Origin: Dermatemys mawii
Taxonomy: Eukaryota > Chordata > Testudines > Dermatemydidae
DNA: 64,000 bases
Direction: 5' to 3'
Assembly: GCA_007922305.1 (NCBI GenBank)
Contig: ML677374.1
Span: 11,474,689 to 11,538,688 of the forward strand
A program made the translations under genes and the position numbers. Under the pieces are notes generated by a model. The model had not been told where the DNA came from, searched no databases, and saw only the letters and a list, made by a program, of their open reading frames with translations. This document shows positions 13,681 through 26,000 of this stretch, one piece after another. Numbering within the stretch: position 1 is the first letter of the stretch; each line of letters starts with the position of its first letter.

Positions 13681-14799
13681 GGGCTCCTGCTCCTGAACAG
13701 AAGAGGTCATCACTGGACGATCTTCTCTCTAAATCTTCTCTCTAAATGTGCTAGTCATTCATTTTCTTGTGGAATTATTTTTTAAAATGACAACATTTTA
13801 ATCATCAGAGAAGTGTCTGTGCATCCATCCAGCTGCTCCCTATAGTACACATATCCATAAACAGTAGGAAGGGAAGGAAAATGCAGAATTCGATCAAGAG
13901 AGGCCTGTTCTCATCTTACGTTATTTTATAAGAAGCGCAAGAGTTACTCAGCAGGGACCCTGTGGATCAGCTGCCATAGGGCAAGACAGAGCAGGTGAAC
14001 GACTGACTCTTGACTCATGGAGAAGGCAGCAGCTAGAGAGGTGATGGGTGAGGGATGGAGAGGTAACAGATCAGCCTGACTCCTTATCCTTATATTTCCT
14101 CCAAAACCCACTCCACTCCTCCCTTTCTCCATCCCTGGCACTTGCCCGAGAGATTTTTCCAGTATATGCTTTTTTAATGAGATGGTATCTTCCTCATTCT
14201 GTTGTCAGCAGGGATTTAAAACCATATTTAAAGAAACTAGACTATAGGCCTAAATATTGTGTTCTTGGAGTTGAGATAAAATGTAGGTGTTTTCCCATGC
14301 CTACATTTATAACAGGAAGCAAAATATGCCAGATAGTAACACCCCCTTAGCAGCCAAGTCCATAACAGCACATTATAAAAGAGCAACACACTGTAGCAGG
14401 TAAATATAGTCCTGCAGCTACTTAAACATTGTCCAACAAATTACATTATTTGAGAAAAATCACCTGATCCCCTACGAATTTAAAAAGTTAACAATAAATA
14501 TAATAACCTGACTTATTTTCTAGTAAAGTAACATTTTAAAATCTACAATTAAAACCCATGCTTGTATAGTGCAATGTGGTTCTGATTTCTTACTGGCTCC
14601 CTGAGTACGGATGCAATGGGAAATAATATGATGTTCCTCCACTTGGACAAGTGAAATCCCTCTCCACAGTAACATATGAACACACTACTCTCAGTCTATT
14701 ATACCCTAGGCATAATTTCTGGGCCTTGTTCCACAAGTCATTCCATTTCATGGGCTCTCGTTAATTATTGAGCATGTTCCTGGCTCCACCACAACATAC

Positions 14800-14997
14800 C
14801 TGATTGGCAGTGAAGGGTCACCAGCATCCCACCAGTCTTTGGGAGGGCTAATGTACATGCACCATAACTCCCAGCTGTATCCATGGGCAGAGTTCTCATA
14901 ACGCTGCACCTCAAAGTTGTCCTGCTTGATATTGTCGATTGATGGAAGAATAACCCTTTTCCGGTTTTCTTGGATTCGCGAAAGAACTGGCTCAGCC
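14800..14997 (-). CDS. GALNT17: GALNT17 mid-catalytic exon (probably coding exon 5)
   Basis: This 198-base exon encodes 65 whole residues from AEPVLSRIQENRKRVILPSI to DAGDPSLPI, with a split Arg codon (AG|) at the end. The blocks NFEVQRYENSAHGYSWELW and PPKDWWDAGDP belong to the middle of the GalNAc-transferase catalytic domain, just before the Gal/GalNAc-T motif, which would be in the next exon. The acceptor is ttgtag before 14997 and the donor is AG|gtatgt after 14800. It enters and leaves in phase 2, so loss or skipping would keep the frame. An open frame runs past both edges, but the splice sites and loss of family similarity show where the exon stops. The remaining catalytic and lectin exons lie outside the window. 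Confidence 0.94.
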
Positions 14998-17108
14998 CTA
15001 CAAGGCCAAAAAGAAGGAAACAGAAAAGGGGCATGAACTGATTGCCGAAGCCCATGCCTCCATCTGCAGTGCAGACATACCCATAGTGAATGCCTTACTT
15101 CTGCTAGCTCGGACAGCGCCCCCGTAGGCCAGGACAAAGAAGACCAGGCCTCAGTGACAGAGCCTACATTTGAATTTGAGAGTCCCTGGCTCGCAATGCT
15201 GTGCTCAAGCCATTAAATCGCTCTCTGATAAACCTACTCAGAGAGTACAAAGTGAGTACAAATGCCAGAGGCAAAGAAAAGGTCTTCATTTTCCTGAGAT
15301 TAAATGGATACTTTTTAAGATCTGCAATGCAGCTCTGTCAGCCACCAGGGAGGCTTTAGAAGTTCCCAAGCTTCCACTTCATGGGAGTTCCTGCCTGGGA
15401 GAAGCATGGACACATTAGTGATGTGGAACTTTCATCAATTAGGCTACAGGGGGACAGCTGCTGTATATGGAATTCAAATAGCAGCATACTCATATGTGTT
15501 AGGGTTTCGCCTCATCCTTACACAACTAAATATTCCTGTGCAAAATTCATGGACCTAGTGGAGAATAACACAGTACATACAAAGAAGCAATTTCACAAGC
15601 TGGGAAAAATTTAAGGTATAAAGGCAATACGAGACCCTCCAGAGTGGCTATGTCCCTTTCATGCAGAGACAACAGTCCATTTTGTAGTGGCTTGACAGGA
15701 GTACAAAGTGTTATAAACATGAATTCAACTGTGCTTTAAAGAGCATTTCCCCACCATTTTAACCAAGAAGGTATGAAACAGGGCAATGTAGTGAATAAAG
15801 GCTAATTTTTCAATACCGTCTTCTGACATTCTATAATTCCTCCACAGTACAATACCAAGACACCTTCCCCGTCGGCGGCCCTGCCGTTATGGACCGTACT
15901 GGCAGGGCTGCCACTGGGTGGGTATTAAAGGGGCAGGGATGTTAAAGCGCTGCCATGGCAGCGCTTTAATGTGGGCTGCTACGGGCCGGTACTGGCTTCT
16001 TACCAGTACATCATATCAGCCTGTACCGGCTCACTTTCACCCCTGGGGTCAGCCTCCCCTTTGTGAAAACAAGAACCACTGAGCAGACAGGGCTCATTCT
16101 GCCAAGGATCTAAGCAATCAGTAAGAGTTGAGGATATGCAGTGTCTGCCAAGATCAAGCTCAATAATGCAGTCAAATGAGCAATCTGCTACCCTCATTCT
16201 TTACTGATAGGAAAAGCTGCTTCTACATTGAATTCAGTAAATTATAGTTTCCTGTACACACACATACAATCCAGTTTTGAAAAGCTAGTAACCTGATCAT
16301 TGTAGCATTTAGATGGGAATACAGGTACTGGTGTTAGAGACAGCCTTCTGAATATGTCCTTATTCATATGAAAAATGTGATAACGCTACACAGAATGTGT
16401 TTTCTATTTGCAGGTGATGTAACATTTTCCTGGTAGATGATTTTTTCTTTTCCTCTCTTCATATCACACAATGAAATGTGTATTAGCCTCTCCTGCCTCC
16501 AATATTCTAAGCATAGAGCACAGTTTTTTTAAGAACACATTTTGTTGAAAAATATCATTCATGGAACCTTTTTGTTGTGCAGGCTTAGAAACGTAATAGC
16601 ATTTCCTCTGATACTTTGTGCTCTAGATGCATCAATCCCTCTGAAAGAGTCCCTTTGAAATATTTTTCTGCTGTCCTTGCACTTTTGAACTTATTTTCAA
16701 TTTAAGAAGAATCAAACCAATACAAAACGTAAACCTCCCCCAGAGAGACGAAGGTAGAAAGGCCTATAACATCGGTATCATTCTCTTTTTCAATTCCCGG
16801 CTGCCTCATCTTTTTACCTTACAGAATTCACTCAGGTCAAGGAGGGGGCACTGATCTGAAGAAAATAAAATATGAGTGGGCGTAGGATGAGTACAGGAAA
16901 CAGGGACTTTAGCAGTTCTGCAATATACTGCCTCACCCAATCCAGAGTATGTTGGAGTAGAAGGAAGGATCTAGCTTTATTAATTTACTGGACATATTTG
17001 CAAGAATATCCATGCTAAATTATACATTTTCAGCACACCTGATTTATTCCCTTATCATCTAACCACACCGTGAAATCATTAAACCTTATTTTTTTTCATC
17101 ATACCTAC
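14998..17108 (-). other. GALNT17: GALNT17 intron 4
   Basis: A short 2111-base intron between the exons ending TG|gtaggt and beginning tag|GG. The only structured content I see is the GC-rich repeat fragment at 15871-16045. The rest shows nothing recognisable. Confidence 0.9.
15871..16045. mobile_element. GC-rich hAT-like fragment with perfect palindrome
   Basis: It ends with CACTTTCACCCCTG, a typical right tip of the CAGGGG-type hAT elements. Inside is a perfect 28-bp palindrome at 15942-15969 (half-site TTAAAGCGCTGCCA), and cggtactggc/gtaccggc direct echoes. The same half-site fills the arms of the palindrome at 5641-6230, so the two belong to related families. The left end is not defined. 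Confidence 0.55.
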
Positions 17109-17283
17109 CAGCCAGCAGTGAATTCCACATGGGCATCAAAGAATCCAGTGATGTGGCCAGTAGCAGCTTTCCAACCTTCAATACGAGCTCGGATCAGGCC
17201 TTCTCTTTTCTGGTTCCGCACCACCTTCACGAGCCCCGGGTATCGTTTGTTGACGTACTCTTCCAGAGGTGCCTTCAATTCCT
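17109..17283 (-). CDS. GALNT17: GALNT17 exon carrying the DxH metal site (probably coding exon 4)
   Basis: The exon encodes 57 whole residues from EELKAPLEEY to the end of the FFDAHVEFTAGW block. It includes the nearly invariant family segment RNQKREGLIRARIEGWKAAT. The Asp-Ala-His at 17129-17137 is the place of the Asp-x-His that binds Mn2+ in this family. Canonical members have Asp-Ser-His followed by a Cys-Asn type tail; the V-E-F-T-A-G-W tail seen here is typical of the GALNT17/9/18 group. The acceptor is cctctag before 17283; the donor TG|gtaggt after 17109 splits the Trp codon, which the first G of the next exon completes. Entry is phase 1, exit phase 2. Small apparent differences from other vertebrate copies are conservative and there is no stop or frameshift. 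Confidence 0.95.
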
Positions 17284-17574
17284 CTAGAGGAGAAAACCCA
17301 GAGAGCCAACTCAAAAGGAGCAACAGGTTCCATATGGAATCTAATGCATCAATCAATTCTTATCATTGGTGAACACTGGTGGAGCTTACTGGTACAGGAT
17401 ACCTTAGAGAGGCCATTAGTAGGAAATGCAATGAGTAGAAAAGGATTTAGGCTTTTAGGTTAATTTGAGAAAAGGAAATTTCAGGGAGGTGTTAGAAGGC
17501 TGAGCTGAGTGAATAAAAGAACAAGAAACACAAGTCTTTGACCAGGATGTTGCTATAGCGTTACATCTGAGACA

Positions 17575-17690
17575 AAATTTTCAAAAGTGACTAAGACACT
17601 TAACTACCATTTTCTAAACAGTCTTAAGCTTCTAAGGGCCTAGCTGCCATTTGAAAAGGGGAGTTAAGCACTTTTGAAATCATACCCCTA
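17575..17690. repeat. palindromic MITE remnant
   Basis: Starts aattttcaaaagtgactaag and ends taagcacttttgaaatcata, so the ends mirror each other. Confidence 0.5.
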
Positions 17691-19604
17691 TTTCTGCATC
17701 TTTGTTTCTAATTTCAGAGCATTTGTTTAACCCCCATTAATGTCTTGGACAGTCCCTTCACATAGTTTCCTTTTTTAATACTTGTTTGTAAAATTGGGAC
17801 CAGATTTTTAGCCCCCAACCAGTTTCTTTGTGACATTCAGACAGCACCAATGAGCTGGAATGTGGATGTATGGCCACCACATAGATGGTGTAAAGCCAGC
17901 ATCACTGGCTCCTATGCTGCTACTGAATAGGATGTGCTTTTAGGGGTATGTCAGAAGTATTTTCTTTGGGATCATGGCCGGATCGCATAAGATAGGACAG
18001 TACCGAGGCTACTCTGATTTATGCTGCAATTGGGACTGGTCTGATGCTGATCAAACCAACAGGATGAAGGAGTCATAACCTGGCTGTGTCGTCTCCCTTC
18101 CAAACTCTACTGTGTCAAGTAATTCCCAACAGTGGAGAGCATTATTCTTAATCTGTACTGGCTTGCCCCTCTCTCCTAAATGTGATTTTTATGTATTTTG
18201 CCTTTTTGCTCATCAGCTATTTCCTCTCTTTGGAGGATCTCTGCTTCCCAGACTTTTTTTATCACTCTGTCCTCTTAGCAAAAACTGGGAGGCTTAGAGT
18301 AAATATGAAGAGACAAGGCTCTGCAGCATAGCAAGAGACCAGGTAAACTTCCCTGCTGTACTTGGGGCACTGTTTCATTATAAAATAAAATAAAATGGCA
18401 CCAATACTGTTAAAGGAATCAAAGAACTACAATGGCTGAGGTTAGTGATTTTGCCTCCTGTAGGCTTGAGTGGATTGCTGAGAACATTGCAAAATGAGAT
18501 CAGGCGACTGGCTTAATCAGCCCGTGTCGTTTAAATTGCTGCAAACAGCACCCTTCAGTTTCTCCCTTTCCTGTGGCTTAGCCTTGCCATATCAATATCC
18601 GTGTTGGTTGCATACAAACTTTGCCCTTGGACTACCTGAAATCCTTCCACTTTTATTTATAGTAATGAAGAGATTTCTGCTTCATTCAGCAGAGCCTAAA
18701 TATCATGCACTATAAGTACTTCTACTTACTGGGAAACTGCTGGTCATTTAATTAAGTTGTTTAAGGCAGCGTATGCTCTACTGCTGAGTACATAATGGCT
18801 CTAAGTTTCTAGAGTCACTACCGGTACCAAACTTATTAGTATTTTCTGATGCCTGTGGCGTATAAAAGACATGCAATGTAAAAGCGATCTCTAGTGTATG
18901 CACAGGGAAACATATAAAAATAAATAAATAAATATTGAATGTTGGAGTGCCAGTTCAGTTATGGAAAAACAGCCCAAAGTCTAGGTGTTTATCCACACCT
19001 CATTGGGACCAAAGCTCCTGAGTTTGTAGTGCTGGACTGGATGTCTCATGAGACTAGACTCTCCTAGGAGATTTCCAGTACTTCCAGCTTCCAATTAATT
19101 AGAAACACTTGGCAGTCCTGCTTCTAGTCCCAGATACAACCTTCCTGCAAAAAAGGGAAAATTGTAGCAAGTGGTTTTGATTCTCAAAATAAGGTTTGGT
19201 TTTGAGTTAATAACATGCAAAACACTCAGGGTAGGGGCCTAAATCCCTTATTTGCAAGGTATATTCCATTGATTATTACTGAATTATCTCTTTTTTTTTA
19301 AATGCTCTACCTTTTTGCAGAGTAAGAGGAATTTTAAGGATGCAGGACGGTATCAGAGTCTCTGCCCTTTCCCATGAAATCTTACACAGGGTAGTATATC
19401 TGATTTGTCCACAAAATAAACTAATGCAGAATAATTAAAATAAAATGCACAATACTGGGTATAGTCTTTGATATTGTTGTTGGTATTGTTGCTCTCTTGT
19501 GCCAATCATAAACAGGCCTCTTATGCTTAGAATTGTACAAAATTAGTTTACAATTCTGATTGCAACCAAAACATGCCATGTAGGAGGATAAAGGATAAAT
19601 AGTG

Positions 19605-19790
19605 AATAGAGGACTGACTGCAACTCAGGATATCCAGGATCTGTTCCTAGCTCTGCTTTGTATCCTTGAGCCAGTCATATCAACGCTCTGTGCCTCAGTT
19701 TCCCACACTGTAAAATGATGATTCTTACATCCTTTATAAAGCACTTTGAGATATCCTGATAAAAAGAGTGGTATCATAGTTAAGTTTTAT
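19605..19790 (+). repeat. MIR SINE
   Basis: Contains ctctgtgcctcagtttccca, cactgtaaaatgatgattct and aaagcactttgagatatcc, the conserved MIR core and its sauropsid-type tail. Confidence 0.75.
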
Positions 19791-20539
19791 TACGTACAAA
19801 GAGAGGCTGCAGGCATCACTTTGTTAAAACAAATTGCTAGAGAATGACCCTCATTTCTGCAGGGCTCAAGGGCTCCATGGTATTACCTTATGACCAATGC
19901 CCCCGCATGTCTAGGAATTCTTATGCGAGGCTTATTGACCTATTCCTGCCCCTCTCCCCGTTTCAGAAAAATCACTGTTAATGCAATACTCAAGATCAGA
20001 ATAGTTGCTGAGATATGAGTGGCAAAGTAGGTCACTCCTTTAAGAAAACACAGCAATGGAAAATAGAGGCGTAAACAGGAGATCCCATCTATTACGCTTA
20101 GCCAGAGAAGTCAAAGGAAATGGGATCAGCTATTCCCTCTCCTTATGCACATTCTTCCAAGCACTTTAAAATAGTGCTTTCGTGAGACTGTCTTTCTGGC
20201 ATTGTTCCTCTTCACGTATCTGCTTCCCTTAGGTGGAGTCTCTGTCCTTTACGCTGAAATGGGGAAGAAGGGTGGGGGCAGGGAGGGGCTCACAACCCAA
20301 AGCATATGCATCACATATATATATAATTGTGGCAACTTTGGTTTCATGCTGAGCCACTCATGGGAAAACAATATTTTATGGAGGTGACATCCCTTCTGTG
20401 AGAAGCTTCAAGGTGACAGAGAGACAGAGTTTTTTTGACAGACAAAACCCCACATGTATAGCATCAGTGTCTGACATGTTTTTGTCAGAAGATAAGCCAT
20501 TAATGTTCCATTATCATGGATTTATAGGCCACATTAAAC

Positions 20540-20997
20540 CAGGGGTGCTGGAAACAATTTTTTATAGTGGGGGAGCTGAGAGCTATTGAACCAAACTATA
20601 AACCAGGGGTAGGCAACCTATGGCATGTGTGCCAAAGGCGGCACACAAGCTGATTTTCAGTGGCATTCACACTGCCTGGATTCTCGCCACCAGTTCAGGG
20701 GGCTCTGCATTTTAATTTAATTTTAAATGAAACTTCTTAAACATTTAAAAAACCTTATTTACTTTACATGCAACAATAGTTTAGTTCTATATTATAGACT
20801 TCTAGAAAGAGACTGTCTACAAATGTTAAAATGTATTACTGGCACGCGAACCCTTAAATTAGAGTGAATAAATTAAGACTTGGCACCCCACTTCTGAAAG
20901 GTTGCTGATCCCTGCTATAAACCCTGTATAGAATGGAAATTACTTCAAGTGAGGGGGTGTGGCAGCACCCCCAGAACCCTAAGTTCCAGCACCGCTG
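20540..20997. mobile_element. outer hAT MITE, interrupted, perfect 8-bp duplication
   Basis: Left tip CAGGGGTGCTGGAA, right tip TTCCAGCACCGCTG, flanked on both sides by exact cattaaac (20532-20539 and 20998-21005). An 8-bp duplication and CAG..CTG tips define hAT. The element's own sequence is only about 139 bases; the rest is the second hAT at 20604-20914. Confidence 0.9.
20604..20914. mobile_element. inner hAT MITE, perfect 8-bp duplication
   Basis: Left tip CAGGGGTAGGCAACCT, right tip AGGTTGCTGATCCCTG, flanked by exact ctataaac (20596-20603 and 20915-20922). It has 311 bases, an AT-rich interior and no transposase. It sits wholly inside the element at 20540-20997, so it inserted later. 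Confidence 0.92.
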
Positions 20998-21149
20998 CAT
21001 TAAACAATGACAGGACTTTCAAAATTAGCATGTACTTGTCTCTGCTGAAGGCAGGGGAAAAGCTAATGGGCACTGTATGAGGAAGGCGAAAGTTCAATAT
21101 GCCCAAGAATGAGCAAGGGAGGAGTGTTAATATGCAAATTGGGGTACAT

Positions 21150-21370
21150 CTCTACTGCAGCCAGGAGCAAATGACAGCGCGTGCAGAGACCCCTGTGCTA
21201 GCCATATGCTAGCAAGCTTGCTAAAAATAGAAGTGAGGCTGTTGCCGCACAGGCTACAGCACATTATGGATTTGCTTGTTCAGCCTGTGCTGAAGCCCAG
21301 GTCACCACCCTCTCGCTTCTATTTTTAGCAAGCTCACTGGAGTCCAGCTAGTGCAGGTATGTGTACTCCA
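21150..21370. repeat. self-complementary MITE-like repeat
   Basis: The stretch gcttgctaaaaatagaagtg at about 21216-21235 is mirrored by cgcttctatttttagcaagc at about 21315-21334. Family unknown. Confidence 0.5.
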
Positions 21371-21437
21371 TCTGCCATTCATATCCCCAGCTGCAAAGTA
21401 AACATTGCTTAGTGATGGGTGACACTCAACTGGCTTA

Positions 21438-21736
21438 GGCCAGGTCTACACTGGGGGAGAACAGGGGCAACCTAAGATACGCAACTTCAGCTACATGAAT
21501 AGCGTAGCTGCAGTCGACGTATCTTAGGTCGACTTACCTGGGCGTTCTCCCAATGGCGAGGCGACTGCTGCCACTCCCCCGTCAACTCCGCTTCTGCCTC
21601 TCATGGCGGTGGAATTCCAGAGTCAACAGGGAGAGCTCTCGGGGATTGATTTATCGCGTCTACACTAGATGCAATAAATTGATCCCCAACCGATTGATCC
21701 TTACCCACCGATCCAGCGGGTAGTGTAGACATACTC
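21438..21736 (+). mobile_element. TTA-flanked self-complementary MITE, copy 1
   Basis: Tips GGCCAGGTCTACACT and AGTGTAGACATACTC, bounded by TTA on both sides. The interior is itself inverted-repeat rich: aagatacgcaacttcagcta mirrors gtagctgcagtcgacgtatc. The 3-bp TTA target suggests the PIF/Harbinger superfamily, but with no transposase in the copy this is an inference. Confidence 0.75.
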
Positions 21737-22939
21737 TTAGAGTTCTGATTTGGTACAGAGAAGCACCTAAGATGCTTATACAAAACTGTATACACAGACC
21801 TGTGTGCAATGCTACATTCTTTCTTTATTTTATCTGTGCAGGGTTCATTTGGTAGATAAATACTAACTGTATTGCAGCTAACACTGATGGTCCATATTGA
21901 GATGGGACTCCAGGACGAAAACTCAGGTCTGGGTTGGACTTTGGATTTCGACTCTCTGCCCACTCAGAAGTGAGGTTCTGGTTTGTCTCATTAGAAAGAC
22001 AGGTCCTATGTGTAAAATTTAGGTGCAAGTGTAAGGAGTGAAAACCTAGCTTCATTAAAGTCAATGGCAAAACTTCATGACCTTCAATGGAGCCACAGTT
22101 TCACCCAATGATCCAGATTTCCATTCCTCCAAATAGGTGAGTGGAGGCTGGTAGGAATCTGAGATTTTGGGACCCTCACATGCTTTTAAATACATGGACA
22201 TGTCCATCCCATTGGCAATCAACTACAGCCTACCACTCACTCAGGATCTGTGAAGCCCACACTACTCAGTTTCTGCAGAGGTTGATTTTGCATCATTCCC
22301 TCTAGATAAACTTTGCTGGACTGTAAATCAGAAGTCAATCTCACATCTAATCTTAATCTAAATTATGGTAAATTACTCTTAATTTTATCTTGCATTTGTT
22401 GTGTTCAGCAATCATTTTAGTGACTGATATTAGCATAACAGGAAAATAACTCAATGCCTGCCAACACGGCATCGTCATGCAGCTTTAGGCTCTGAATCCA
22501 AAGGGTTATTGCATTTAGGTCAGAAGCAGCAAATTTATTCTCTGTCATATAAATTAAAGGCTGCTTTACCTGAAAATATTGCATATTTGCAGCATAGCCC
22601 AGAGACACATTAGGTAATAAGGTTAGGAAGTTCGGAAATAGCATGCCAGAAATTAGATGACTTCAACAAAGAGAGGGAGAGAGACTCCCTTATGAAGTTG
22701 TCATTCACATAAATTGGTTACCCTGTCCTGTGCTTCGATGTTTTCAAGGCTTCCTGCTAATTAGAATAGGGGAGAAAACATCATACAGTTCAGAGAACTG
22801 ACTGCAGTTCTGATCAATTCTGTTGTGCACTTCGTTATAACATTTTGCTCTTCCATATCATCACCGATGACCAGAAGATTTAAACGAGCTTCGCAAAAAC
22901 ACTAAGTCTCACAGCATCTCTACGAGACACTTTAGCATT

Positions 22940-23095
22940 ATATCCATTTCACCATTTCCGTTTTTAAACTAAGGATCACAGAAGCAAAATGACTTGCCCA
23001 AGGATACAAAGTGAGCCAGGAGCAGAGCCAGGGCTGGACCTGAGGCTTCCTGGTTCCAGATCCATTTTTCTAATTCTTGGGCTAACTAGTTATCT
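22940..23095 (-). repeat. MIR SINE remnant
   Basis: The plus strand reads aaatgacttgcccaaggata, then caggagcagagccagggctg and a ctgaggcttcctggttccag segment: a reversed MIR. Confidence 0.65.
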
Positions 23096-26000
23096 AGCTC
23101 CCCACCACGGTATTTGAGGACTTGACATGGCTTACAGTTTAATTTGAGACATTCTTTCTCACTTCAAGCCCTATTCTCTGTATTGGTGTCCATTCTGCTC
23201 TTCCCTTGGAAGAGTACTTGATAGATTCTCTTTCAGCTCACATCCACATGTTTTTTTAAATCACATTTAAGTTGGTAATAATAAATATTAGTACAAGAAG
23301 AGGTGAGTTTTTGGTATTTGACATTCCATGAGCAACTTCCAGACGGACACTCCTGGTAAACATGCCAGTAGACTTAATTTCAATGATCTCTTGATTCCTA
23401 TATGATGCAATTAATCTCTAGTGGAAGATGAGTCTGGGAGCTAGAAGCCCTAGAAACCGATATATCTGCTGCACTGTGAAAAAAAATGGTCTGGGTGGAT
23501 ATTCAGGTTATGTTTGTCATTGGCGATTTTATTGTGACACCAAAACTTTTGGCATCCACATGGGCTCCAGCTCTTACCTTCCAACTGGTATCAGTTATAC
23601 GTACTATTAGTTAGAATAGATAATTCAGAAGGCTTGGCCAGCTATACCGACATTTGAGAAGGTCACTTCTGGCTCATCTGCTAGCACCAAAGATTTTGGC
23701 TATGAAGATGTTGATTTGATTTTCAGCCAAAGTAATGTGCAAGAAGCACAGAAGAACAGTAGATAGTGGATAAGAAGGGTCATCTAACTGATTAGGCTGG
23801 CCTATCACTGAACTAGAGTTAGTGGGGGAACTTTTGTAACAAGACTTGGAAGTGGGCAAAAATCTGTGAGTTTTCATATTTAGTTGTGTCCCTTTAGGTG
23901 AAGTGAAGGGAAGGGGAACAGCTGCCAGCGAGTGAATTATAACATATGGATAAAACTGTGCAAAATGTGGTGACTTTGGCTGCATTATGCATCATGCCAT
24001 GGGCTCGACAGAACCCAACACGCAGCAAAACCCAGACGGATACAAACCAAACCAAACAGGTTTGCCTTGCAACTGTGTACATTGGTAAGGCCTGCACAAC
24101 TTTAACCTGGCCACAATCTAGCCAGCATACTATTAGCTGAAAGTAAACAACTTGTTAATTAGAATATTTGAGGTACCTTGGGATTTGTGTTGGCTAAGGC
24201 ATATTTGATGCCTAACGAGACTTCGAAGGCTCTTAACTTCATGTAAGTCTATTAAAACCTTCCCCTTTTTAAAGCACTCTTCTTCCAAACCCGTAAAACA
24301 GTCACCTCCCAAGAGAACCCATAGGAAGCATTGTTGTTGCTGAAATGAGCTGTGGAGCAAGATAATGATATATCCAGTCACAGCGAATATTGTTATGCTG
24401 AAGTAAATTACGAGTCACATGGATCATTGAATGTACCTATGTATTTTAAGCAGTCTTTTATCTTGGAGTTTTCTTCTTTAGTATGAGGCTTTCTTTTCAA
24501 AGAGACATTATTCCAGATTAAAAACATTTACAGAGAGACTGCAGAAAGGCAGGTGATGCTTAAGCAACAGTCTCAAACAAGGTATGTGACTATGAGATAG
24601 CATATTGTCTCAGGGGTATATTCTGTATGCCTCCAGCGACCTGGGAAATGTGTTATCACGCAGAAACACAAGCAGTGTAGTATCTTTGCAATTATAAACC
24701 AGCACAACAACATACCAAAAGCAAGTTCAAAACAAGTCTTTTATATAAAAGTATAATGTGACTGTCAATGGAAAAAGGTTTCAAAACAGAAACTCTCTCA
24801 GCATTTGCCTTTAGGGAAGGAACATTTTGTTGCAGTACATTTGAGTTTCTGTCTATTTTACAATTCAGATATATCCATTAGGAATTGTTACATTTAATAT
24901 ATCTCTGTAATATATTTGTATAATTCTCTGTTTGCTATGTTTGTTGCATATATCACCTTGTAATGATGCCAGGAGGAAGAAAAATCTTGTGTAACTTTAA
25001 AAATCAGTTTATTCTCATCTGGATCCACAAACATCAAACCACTGGGTGGTGTACCTATAAGGCAGAGTTAAGGATGTTTGAGTGCCTGAACTGTGTGTTT
25101 CTTCCCTTTGCAATTTGGGATTTCTTTTAAATTTACTCTTAATTCTCAGTTTCCTGGGTGGTAGTGTTATTGATTTTTGGATAATTAAAACATACCCTCA
25201 ACCTCAATTCCATCTTAACATAGTTATGCAGGTTTTTTGTATTTTATACACACACACACCCCCTCCAAAATACGAAGCCTGACTTTTCAAAGGCCACTAG
25301 TGATTTTAGGTTTCTCCGTTTTAGGGTTCCCAACTGGATATACCTGAAAAGGTCCTGATCTTCAGAAAGTTCAGAGCATTCACCCTGCAAAAATCAGATT
25401 CCTTTCAGATATCTGAAGTTTGGCATCCAAGATCTCTGCATCAGTGATTAAAACACCATACCTACCTAAAAGTGATCTTCTCACACAGCCCCTCAGAAAT
25501 AGAGTCTGCTCCTTCATAAGCATCAACAACAAACCAGCCATACTTAATCACAAAGTCAAACCCTGAAAACTTTAACTCTGACCTCTGTTTACTCCTAAAA
25601 TTCCTGGAGAATTAATCATTACTTACTATAATCTGTAGTTTAGAATGTAGTATTGTTTCCCTGTCAGAACCTTCCTCATTTTATAATATCCATTTGTTTG
25701 TAATATTAGAAGAATGAATCCTAAGATGTTGTTTTTACTATGAGTAACTATTTTCTACCACTGAAGCTTCTTGAGAATGTCTCAGCAGTGTGGTTTGTGG
25801 CACTCTAGTATGTACGCTGCTTTTTAAATTTATTATTATTTTGGCATCTCACAAGAAGAGAGAGTCAAGGTTATCTGGCTTACCAGTGTGACTCTGGATG
25901 AGGGATGCTACAAGGGGCTCTGATATAAATCGGAGTGTTTTGACAAAGCAGCAAAAATGTACAGTGAAACAAGTCAACACTTTCCAAAGCTCTTAGGGGC

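Larger units (their letters stand above)
1..14799 (-). other. GALNT17: GALNT17 intron 5 (partial)
   Basis: Intron downstream of the 14800-14997 exon on the minus strand; its far end is outside the window. It holds the tip of a foldback retro-repeat at 1-38, MIR remnants, a TTA-flanked MITE, the GC-rich palindrome 5641-6230, a hAT-like TIR element at 9018-9180, a pogo-type MITE at 11658-11965, an AAT microsatellite and CR1 debris around 13100-13680. The remaining stretches (notably 40-3200, 4560-5640, 7110-8780, 9190-11650 and 13690-14799) are AT-rich sequence in which I recognise no gene or repeat. Confidence 0.85.

Noticed and set aside
14748..15137. Extension of the 14800-14997 exon to the full open frame
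   Set aside because: Clear donor and acceptor sites and the loss of family similarity bound the exon.
21601..21963. 120-codon minus-strand frame
   Set aside because: Its larger part is the TTA-type MITE; nothing protein-like.
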